The notes beneath the pieces were generated by a model. The model made no database searches. It was not told the origin of the DNA and saw nothing but the letters and a program-made list of their open reading frames with translations. This document shows, in pieces, positions 18,275-24,647 of a stretch of 30,440 bases of DNA (positions are counted from its first letter, which is position 1; every line of letters starts with the position of its first letter). A program made the position numbers and the translations under genes. The stretch is taken from positions 1 through 30,440 of the forward strand of contig CAYZME010000013.1 of NCBI GenBank assembly GCA_964479435.1. Direction: 5' to 3'. The DNA comes from JAAYKS01 sp964479435 (GTDB taxonomy: Bacteria; Bacillota; Clostridia; Saccharofermentanales; UBA5734).

Positions 18275-18331
18275 TTATCCGGTGATCCTCGTTGGGTCCG
18301 GTTGTCGCTGCAAGGAAATCGCCCTTTTCAT
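18275..18331 (-). CDS. Putative 18-residue leader peptide of the ABC exporter
   Basis: The short ORF encodes MKRAISLQRQPDPTRITG and ends in TAA. AGGAGG lies eight bases before the ATG, stronger than the site of the exporter itself. It begins about 29 nt after the expected transcription start of a good promoter and ends 80 nt before the exporter ATG. Position, size and ribosome site fit a translated leader controlling a resistance gene, as with macrolide and MDR genes in Gram-positives. No homologue is recognised, so it could be a chance ORF. Confidence 0.45.
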   Translation of the reverse strand: MKRAISLQRQPDPTRITG

Positions 18332-18365
18332 CCTTCCGTCCTCCTGTTCGTGTGAGTTGTGTCCG

Positions 18366-18394
18366 AATATAACAGTTCGCGTACGGTTGCGCAA
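18366..18394 (-). promoter_or_regulatory. Promoter of leader peptide and ABC exporter
   Basis: On the minus strand TTGCGC (18394-18389), a 17-bp spacer and TATATT (18371-18366) preceded by TGT form a good extended -10 promoter. The start would be near 18360. Confidence 0.65.
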
Positions 18395-18420
18395 GCGCGG
18401 TCGTGATTCCGCCAGAGAAG

Positions 18421-18449
18421 GGACTGCCGCCCGGGTGGGGCGGCAGTCC
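18421..18449 (-). terminator. Hairpin after the downstream Rossmann-glycosidase gene
   Basis: GGACTGCCGCCC (18421-18432) and GGGCGGCAGTCC (18438-18449) form a perfect 12-bp stem just beyond the minus-strand stop at 18465, with further AGAAGG/CCTTCT pairing outside. There is no T run on the minus strand, so termination is likely but not certain. Confidence 0.6.
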
Positions 18450-18464
18450 GGCCTTCTCTTCTCG

Positions 18465-20825
18465 TTACATGTTGCAGTGTAAGTTGGCCAAGGCCTGGAA
18501 TGCCGCCGCGCCCCAGCTGCCCATAAAGCCGGGCGCGACGCCGAAAAAGGGCGACCCGCCCAGGCGGACACCGTCGCAAAAGCGTTGGGCGATCTTTTTT
18601 GCCAGCGCTTCCTGACCGGCGTAGTAGAGCCCGGTAGCGATCAGGAGGTTTTCCGACGCGGGGATGCCGCCGTTGCCAAACGAAGTTTTGTTGAATTCGA
18701 CACTGGTGATGCGTTCCGCGCTCAGCCCGTACGGGGTCAGGTAGCCGCCTTCGGCGGACAGGTCGGCGGCCATTTTTTCGAGGATGGCCGCCGGCAGGCG
18801 CCGGCCCAGCACCAACGGGCGATAGAACATGATCGACGTGTTGTCCACGACCCGGTGGCTGCCGCTGACGTGGGCGATGAAGCGCTCGCCGTTCCACAGA
18901 TCGCGGATCATGGCGTCGATCAAAGCTTGCGCGCGCGCATACCACCCCTGGACAACCGTGTCGGAATGGCCGAGGATCTTGGCGATGTCGCCCAGTTTTT
19001 CGCACAACAGCGCGACGAACGCGTTGAGGTCGGGCAGTTCCATCTGCAAGCTGTATTTGAACACGGCGGCATCGTCGTTGCCCGAATCGTCGCCGTGGTC
19101 ATACTGGTAGACGCCATCTTCGTCGTCGTCCCGGTAGGCTGCAAACCAGTCGGCCCATTTGGCATACCCTTCGTACAGGTAAGTCAATTTGTCGCGCGGG
19201 ACCTCGGTGGCAAAATCATGTTCCCGCATGAGAATGTCGAGAGCCCAGCCCTGCACCGGCGGCTTCATCTTGGTGAACCCGCCCTTCATATCGTCGTACA
19301 AATCGGGCAGTTGACCGGTGGGGGCCTGCTGATCGATCATGTTGAGCATCAGCTCGATGGCCAATGGCAGATTGTTTTTGAGCGCGACGGCGTTTTCACA
19401 CATTTGCCATGCGGACGCGCAGGAAGTCCCCATCATATACATGAAAGGGCGCTTGATCTGGCCGGAGGGGCGGACGATGTGCGACCAGGTCATGTAAGCG
19501 GCCTCGCGGCGCTCATCGGCATACAGCAACGGCAAGTCGGGTTGTCTGGCCAGGAAGGATTCAAAATCCCGGGTGGCATCGGCCAGTCCCTCCTCATACG
19601 AAGGATACGTGTCGCGCAACCAGCCGGCGTGGGTAAATTCCTCGACGGCCAGCAGCAGATTGCCCTCGTCATCGGGCAGAACGTCGCCGCGGACGATCGG
19701 GGTGGTCAGCTTTTCCCAGTCCCAGGCGGCGTCCATCTCGATGCGGCCGCACAGGGGATTGAAGATCATGCAACAAACCCAGCGGAACGCGCCTTCCCAG
19801 GCTTTGTCGCCGCGGGGCTTCATGATCTCATGCGGGACCATCTGCTTGTTGAGGCGCAGACCCAACCCGTTCTCCCCCCGGATCATCATCAGGCGGTCTT
19901 CCGCCATACAGATTTTGAGATTGCCGTATTGGGTGCGCAGCGTCAGCTCGGTGGCAGTCGCCATCACCGCGAACGGCACTTTTTTACCCTGGTAGATGGG
20001 ATAGAGGTCGATCAGGCGGTTGTTGGCGACCGAGGAGACGAGGCCGCGCCGGGATCCGATGTACAGATCCCCGCCGCCGTACCCGCCGCTGCTGGCTGCG
20101 CCGGCATAGATGCCAAAATACGCGCCGTAGCGGGTAAAGGCATTGGGCCCGAATCGGAATTCATTTTTGGCATCGTTTTTGAATTTGGCTTCCGATACAG
20201 CGGTAAAGCGTTGGCGGACGAACCGGCGGTTTTCGAATTCGTCAACCATGGCCACCGCGTAGTCCGCGTACGTGATATAACTGCGATTGACCGAGTTGAG
20301 GATGGCGACGTCGGTGCCCAGGGTATATTTCCCTGTGCGGGGACCGCCGGCGTCAAAGGTTTCGGCCGGACTCATGAACGTGTAGTTGATCTGACTGGCC
20401 TGTAGCTTTTTCAGTGCTGTGAACGAGGCTTCCGGAACCGCGCGCATCGCCGGCGGGATGAATTCCAACACGCGCTGGGTACGCGATTCATCTTTGAACA
20501 GACTGCCCGCGCCGCCGATCACGATCAAGCGGGTATCGGGCAACGGTTCCATGATGCGGATCAGGTGCTCGACGGTGGTGACATGCAGATATTCGTTGCC
20601 GGGTTTGCCAAAATCCGTGCCGAAAGCGTCGACGACGATGTCGAAGCCGCGGAAGTCGTCGGTGGTCAAGGCAAAAATATCTTTGGGGATGACCGGGTAG
20701 GGGTCTTCCAAACGGCTGATTGAAGCGGGCCGTGTGACGGCGTGAACTTCGTGTCCGCGATTTTGGGCTTCTTTGGCGATGAGTCTGCCGGCTTTGCCGG
20801 TGGCGCCAATTACTGCGACTTTCAT
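18465..20825 (-). CDS. Rossmann (NmrA/SDR-like) - (alpha/alpha)6 glycosidase-like fusion, copy 2
   Basis: This is one unbroken 786-residue frame. Residues 1-215 are an NAD(P)-binding NmrA/YwnB-like domain: MKVAVIGATGKAGRLIAKEA with GxxGxxG, then RLIVIGGAGSLF. From about 230 a linker/beta region leads to an (alpha/alpha)6-toroid domain of the GH63/GH37/MGH1 kind, with MMGTSCASAWQMCENAVAL, APTGQLPDLYDDM, PPVQGWALDILM and YDHGDDSGNDDAAVF, whose Asp584/585 align with the usual acid. No signal peptide is present. GGAGGGAG precedes ATG 20825; a longer frame from 20894 is rejected. The upstream copy ends 28 bp before. The C-terminal NPLTG-like segment that carries the usual base is not recognisable here. 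Substrate and use of NAD(P) are unknown. Confidence 0.75.
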   Translation of the reverse strand: MKVAVIGATGKAGRLIAKEAQNRGHEVHAVTRPASISRLEDPYPVIPKDIFALTTDDFRGFDIVVDAFGTDFGKPGNEYLHVTTVEHLIRIMEPLPDTRLIVIGGAGSLFKDESRTQRVLEFIPPAMRAVPEASFTALKKLQASQINYTFMSPAETFDAGGPRTGKYTLGTDVAILNSVNRSYITYADYAVAMVDEFENRRFVRQRFTAVSEAKFKNDAKNEFRFGPNAFTRYGAYFGIYAGAASSGGYGGGDLYIGSRRGLVSSVANNRLIDLYPIYQGKKVPFAVMATATELTLRTQYGNLKICMAEDRLMMIRGENGLGLRLNKQMVPHEIMKPRGDKAWEGAFRWVCCMIFNPLCGRIEMDAAWDWEKLTTPIVRGDVLPDDEGNLLLAVEEFTHAGWLRDTYPSYEEGLADATRDFESFLARQPDLPLLYADERREAAYMTWSHIVRPSGQIKRPFMYMMGTSCASAWQMCENAVALKNNLPLAIELMLNMIDQQAPTGQLPDLYDDMKGGFTKMKPPVQGWALDILMREHDFATEVPRDKLTYLYEGYAKWADWFAAYRDDDEDGVYQYDHGDDSGNDDAAVFKYSLQMELPDLNAFVALLCEKLGDIAKILGHSDTVVQGWYARAQALIDAMIRDLWNGERFIAHVSGSHRVVDNTSIMFYRPLVLGRRLPAAILEKMAADLSAEGGYLTPYGLSAERITSVEFNKTSFGNGGIPASENLLIATGLYYAGQEALAKKIAQRFCDGVRLGGSPFFGVAPGFMGSWGAAAFQALANLHCNM

Positions 20826-20853
20826 ATCTTTCGCTCCCTCCGTCCCTTGCGGG

Positions 20854-23250
20854 TTACATGTTGCTGCAGATGTCTGCGAGCACGATGAAGGCACAAGCCG
20901 GCCAGCTGCCGCCGATTCCGCCGCCGAAGTTCCCGGTCAACGGATTGATCAGCATGCAAAAACCGAAATCATAGATCGCTTTGCAATAACGCGCGGCGAT
21001 TTTCTTTGCCAGATCTTCGTACCCGGCGTCGTACAGACCGGTGACCAGGTGCAGTTGCGTCGGTGGCAAGACAAAGCCTTTGGCCAGATCGGCCGTGCGG
21101 AAATAGTCGCTGGAAAGTTTTTCCGACGCCAGACCGTATTCGGTGAGCAATTCTCCCTCGGCCGCCAGGTCGGCTGCCATTTTGTCACGGATTTCTGGCG
21201 GCAGCCGTTCCCCGAGAATGATCGGCATGTAAAAGAGGCAGGATCCTGTGGCGATCTCTTCATGTGTCCCGCTTTTCATGGCGATAAAGCGCTCGCCATT
21301 CCAGAACGTGTCGATCATGCGGGCGATGATTTCACGCGACTTGCGGTACCATTCCGCGACTTCACCGGCGTCTTTGCCCAACAGCTGACCGAGGTCGCCG
21401 ACGGCTTCAAACAGCAGGCCGAGGTAGGCGCACAGATCGGGAGCTTCGATGGTAGAGTGCTCGGCAAAAGCGGTGTTGTCGTCGAACCCCGCTTCGTCGC
21501 CGTGCTCGTATTGGGGGATTCCGTCGTGGTCGTCGTCGCGGTAGCGCAAGAACCAGTCCGCCCATTTGCCGAATCCGTCGTACATGGTCTCGATTTTCTC
21601 GCGCGGCCAAATCTGCGCGAGGTCATATTTTTTCATCAGCCATTTCAGGGCCCAGCCCTGGAGCGGCGGCTTAAACCACATATAATGCCCGCGCATATCG
21701 TCGTAAAAATCGGGGAGTTGCCCCACCGGGCTGGCTTCGTCCAAGGGGTTGATCAACAATTCGGCGGCCAGTCCGGGATCGTCCTGCAAGGCCACGGCAT
21801 TGTGGCACATCTGCCACGACGAGGCGCAACTGGTGCCAAACATATACATCAGCGGGCGTTTGACTTTGCCCGAAGGCCCGACCAGATGAGACCAGAGAAT
21901 ATAAGCCGCTTCGCCGCGCCGCTCCTCAAAGGGGCGGACAAAGTGGGGGATGGTGGCCAAAAAGGATTCCCAATCCGCGGTGACATCGGCCAGGCCTTCC
22001 TCATAGCTGGGGTAATGGTCGCGCACCACGCCGGCGAATTTGGATTCTTCGACGGCGACCAGAAAGGTCCCGTTTTCATCCGGCAGCACATGCGCTTTGA
22101 CTTTGGGGGTGGTGAGGGTTTCCCATTCCCACGGCGCGTCCATGTCGATCTCGCCCTGTAGGGGGTTGAACACCAGGCTGCCGATCCAGCGGTAATACGT
22201 CTCCCACGCTTTGTTTTTGCGCGGTTTGATGATGCCGGATTGCGATTTGTCGATCTCCATCTTGAGACTGACCCCGCCCGTGCCCTTGATGTATAACAGC
22301 GAGGGTTCGGGAAAGCACATCGTGATCGTGCCGTAGAGGGTTTTCAGTTGGATCTCTGTGGGGCCGGTTTGCACCGAAAACGCCACTTTGGCGCCCCGGT
22401 AGACCGGAAACAGATCCATCAGGCGATTGTGCGGCCACTCTGAGATGGCGCCGCGCCGGGAACCGATGCTGACACGGGCGGACCCGTAATTTACGCCGGA
22501 GGGGCTAAAGCCGCCGGTGCGGGAGAAAATGCCAAAATAACCGCCGCGCCGGACAAAAGGATTCTGGGTGATATCGAAAAAGGAATATTCTTTCTCACGC
22601 TGGATGTAACTGGTGTCGGAAACCGCGGTGAAACGGCGCCCGACAAACTCCTTGCGGGTCAGTTCGTCCACCAGGGCGACCGCGTAATCGGCGTAAGAGA
22701 TGTAACTTTCCGCCGACGCGTTGGGAATCCTGTAATCGGTGCCCAAAACATAGCGGCCGATGCGGCGGCCGCCGGCGTCAAAATTGGCGGCGGGGCTGAA
22801 GTAGGTCCAATTGGCTTTGCTTTGCCGGATGTGCGCGAACATTTCCATCGCCGCAGCGGGGACGGCGCGGTATGCCGGCGGGATGGAGGCGAGCACCCGT
22901 TGTTCACGGCTTTCGTCGGCATACAAACTGGCCGCGCCGCCCACGATGAGAAAGCGCACGTCGGGCAACTGCTCCATGACCGCGACCAGAGCCGACATGT
23001 GCCGGATATAATCCCCGCCCGGGTCGGCCGATTGGGCGGACGGGCCATAGGCGCTGACCACCGCCGCGAATCCGGCCAGATCCGCCGGCCGCAGATCCAG
23101 AATATCCTTGGCCAGGACCGGATACAGGCCCTGCAGCTTGTCGGCCGAGGCGGGCCGGACGACGGCAGTCACTTCGTGATTGCGATTTTTTGCTTCGGCG
23201 GCAATGAGGCGGCCGGCCTGACCGGTAGCGCCGATGACAGCGATCCTCAT
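20854..23250 (-). CDS. Rossmann (NmrA/SDR-like) - (alpha/alpha)6 glycosidase-like fusion, copy 1
   Basis: The 798-residue protein has the same design as its downstream neighbour over its whole length. The Rossmann domain begins MRIAVIGATGQAGRLIAAEA and continues to about 215. The toroid domain has MFGTSCASSWQMCHNAVAL, ASPVGQLPDFYDDM, PPLQGWALKWLM and YEHGDEAGFDDNTAF (Asp590/591, candidate acid). Its C-terminus has INPLTGNFGGGIGGSWPAC; in GH63/GH37 relatives a catalytic Glu usually comes three residues before the NP, where this protein has Met. AGGAGGG lies upstream of ATG 23250. It is the first gene of a two-gene unit and is divergent from a metallo-beta-lactamase-fold gene. The product is cytoplasmic. 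Function is unknown: a cofactor-coupled glycosidase or a two-step sugar enzyme are the main possibilities. Confidence 0.75.
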   Translation of the reverse strand: MRIAVIGATGQAGRLIAAEAKNRNHEVTAVVRPASADKLQGLYPVLAKDILDLRPADLAGFAAVVSAYGPSAQSADPGGDYIRHMSALVAVMEQLPDVRFLIVGGAASLYADESREQRVLASIPPAYRAVPAAAMEMFAHIRQSKANWTYFSPAANFDAGGRRIGRYVLGTDYRIPNASAESYISYADYAVALVDELTRKEFVGRRFTAVSDTSYIQREKEYSFFDITQNPFVRRGGYFGIFSRTGGFSPSGVNYGSARVSIGSRRGAISEWPHNRLMDLFPVYRGAKVAFSVQTGPTEIQLKTLYGTITMCFPEPSLLYIKGTGGVSLKMEIDKSQSGIIKPRKNKAWETYYRWIGSLVFNPLQGEIDMDAPWEWETLTTPKVKAHVLPDENGTFLVAVEESKFAGVVRDHYPSYEEGLADVTADWESFLATIPHFVRPFEERRGEAAYILWSHLVGPSGKVKRPLMYMFGTSCASSWQMCHNAVALQDDPGLAAELLINPLDEASPVGQLPDFYDDMRGHYMWFKPPLQGWALKWLMKKYDLAQIWPREKIETMYDGFGKWADWFLRYRDDDHDGIPQYEHGDEAGFDDNTAFAEHSTIEAPDLCAYLGLLFEAVGDLGQLLGKDAGEVAEWYRKSREIIARMIDTFWNGERFIAMKSGTHEEIATGSCLFYMPIILGERLPPEIRDKMAADLAAEGELLTEYGLASEKLSSDYFRTADLAKGFVLPPTQLHLVTGLYDAGYEDLAKKIAARYCKAIYDFGFCMLINPLTGNFGGGIGGSWPACAFIVLADICSNM

Positions 23251-23388
23251 ATGGCAAAAACCCTCCTTTGGCTATGTGGCACGGCCGGATGCGCACAGGA
23301 TTGTGGGAACCGGTCACGTGCGGATGAGATCGTACTGATTCCAAACTACTACTACTTGTGAACGATATCAAGACACCGCGGGCACTTA

Positions 23389-23397
23389 TGTTATGAT
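23389..23397 (+). promoter_or_regulatory. Extended -10 promoter of the MBL-fold gene
   Basis: TG, one base, then TATGAT (23392-23397) is an extended -10 about 28 bases before the ATG. The -35 is poor. The remaining gap from 23251 shows only a short ACT run and no clear operator. Confidence 0.5.
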
Positions 23398-23424
23398 GCG
23401 AGTAAAAAATGGGGGTAACCGGCG

Positions 23425-24198
23425 ATGCGCTTGCATATTTTCGGCACCTGTGGCGGCTCCGAGCCGATGCCGGGGCGCCATCACACATCGTTCGCCGTCG
23501 AGCACCGCGACCGGCTGTATTGGTTTGATGCCGGCGAAACGTGTTCTTATACGGCCCATCTGATGGATGTGGATCTGACCCGCACACGGGCGGTCTTTAT
23601 CTCGCACACGCACATGGACCACATCGGCGGTCTGGGCAACCTGTTTTGGACGCTGAGAAAACTCGAAACCATCGGCCGGCCCCTGCGCGGCCGGCTCGTG
23701 GATTTGTTCATCCCTGAGCGCGCGGCCTGGGAGCATATCCTGGGTTTGCTGCGCTTCACCGAAGGCGGGTTCGCGTGTGATTTCGCCATTGACGCGCATC
23801 CCATAGCGGACGGCGTGCTGTTCACAGACCAGGGATTGCGCGTGACCGCTTGGCACAACAGCCATCTGCCGCCGCACGCCGATGGCGCCGGGCGCAGTTT
23901 TGGTTTTGCGATTGAGGCGGATGGCAAAAAGGTGGTGTATTCGGGGGACACGGGAGGGGTTGCGGATCTGCTGCCCCTGCTGGACGGGTGTGATTTGCTG
24001 TTGATGGAGACCGGTCACCACACGGCGCTGTCGGTTGTGGAGCAGTTGCGACAGGCGGGAAGCATGCCGGACCGTCTGGCTTTTTTGCACCACGGGCGGG
24101 CCATCCTCAACGATGCCGCGGGCCAAACGCGCTTGCTGAAAAACGCGCTGGGCGACCGCGTCCGGGTGCTGAATGACGGCGATACGTTGACGGTCTAG
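23425..24198 (+). CDS. Metallo-beta-lactamase-fold hydrolase (RNase Z-like subgroup)
   Basis: The 257-residue protein has the binuclear zinc motif HTHMDHIGG (about 66-74), a bridging Asp in YSGDTGG (about 173-179) and a C-terminal His in FLHHG. These are the ligands of the MBL superfamily, closest in form to RNase Z/PhnP-like hydrolases. GGGGGT precedes the ATG. The stop TAG at 24196-24198 overlaps the stop of the convergent alkyltransferase gene in a shared CTAG. The substrate could be a nucleotide, phosphodiester or cyclic ester; neighbours do not settle this. Confidence 0.9.
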   Translation: MRLHIFGTCGGSEPMPGRHHTSFAVEHRDRLYWFDAGETCSYTAHLMDVDLTRTRAVFISHTHMDHIGGLGNLFWTLRKLETIGRPLRGRLVDLFIPERAAWEHILGLLRFTEGGFACDFAIDAHPIADGVLFTDQGLRVTAWHNSHLPPHADGAGRSFGFAIEADGKKVVYSGDTGGVADLLPLLDGCDLLLMETGHHTALSVVEQLRQAGSMPDRLAFLHHGRAILNDAAGQTRLLKNALGDRVRVLNDGDTLTV

Positions 24199-24647
24199 CG
24201 TTTCTCATCGCCCTCCGGCCGGTGGCGCGGCCGCCACAGGCTGGCTTTCATATCGATATGGCCATTGGCACGGAAGATCACGCCCTCGGCGGACAGCCGG
24301 TCGCGCTGGGCGTCGGGTCCGCCAAACGCGTCGCCGCGCAGCATCTCGCCGCGGACATTGACGACCCGGTGGCAGGGGAGGCGCCGTTCGCGGGGGGCAT
24401 GGCGCAGCGCCGTGCCCACGCGGCGGGCCGCGAGGGGATAACCCTGTGGCCGGCCGGGGGCCGGGTGGGTGAGCATGGCCGCGATCTGGCCATACGTGGC
24501 GACGCGACCTTGCGGGATGCGGGCGACGATTTCGTACACGCCGAGGCTATAGGGGTCGTGCCCCAACGGCGGACCGGCGCGCCGCCGGCCGCCCCGCCTC
24601 TCTCGCAGGGGGAAGAGGCGGGGGGTTTTGTCGGCTCGGGGTGCCAT
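24195..24647 (-). CDS. Methylated-DNA--protein cysteine methyltransferase-type (MGMT/ATL) protein
   Basis: The 150-residue protein is the DNA-binding/active-site domain of the MGMT family. It has YEIVARIPQGRVATYGQIAA, the Arg-finger region ARRVGTALRHAP and the active site LPCHRVVN. The acceptor Cys is kept (PCHRV), unlike alkyltransferase-like proteins with Trp, so it may repair O6-alkylguanine itself. There is no N-terminal Ada-like domain. The N-terminus before about 30 is basic and low in complexity. ATG 24647 overlaps the stop of the upstream GH3 gene as TGATG, so translation is probably coupled; a GTG at 24650 is an alternative. Confidence 0.87.
   Translation of the reverse strand: MAPRADKTPRLFPLRERRGGRRRAGPPLGHDPYSLGVYEIVARIPQGRVATYGQIAAMLTHPAPGRPQGYPLAARRVGTALRHAPRERRLPCHRVVNVRGEMLRGDAFGGPDAQRDRLSAEGVIFRANGHIDMKASLWRPRHRPEGDEKR

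Noticed and set aside
18585..20405. Long plus-strand open frame (606 codons) opposite the fusion gene
   Set aside because: It is an antisense shadow of the GC-rich minus-strand gene, with no recognisable domain and no ribosome site. The minus-strand protein has clear motifs.
20826..20894. N-terminal extension of the second fusion gene
   Set aside because: It overlaps the end of the upstream gene and precedes the ribosome site. The Rossmann fold begins exactly at Met 20825.
20773..22161. Plus-strand open frame of 462 codons
   Set aside because: Antisense shadow of the first fusion gene, with no family features.
23340..23360. Short ACT repeat in the gap before the MBL gene
   Set aside because: Only about four units. 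Too short to call a repeat element or CRISPR.
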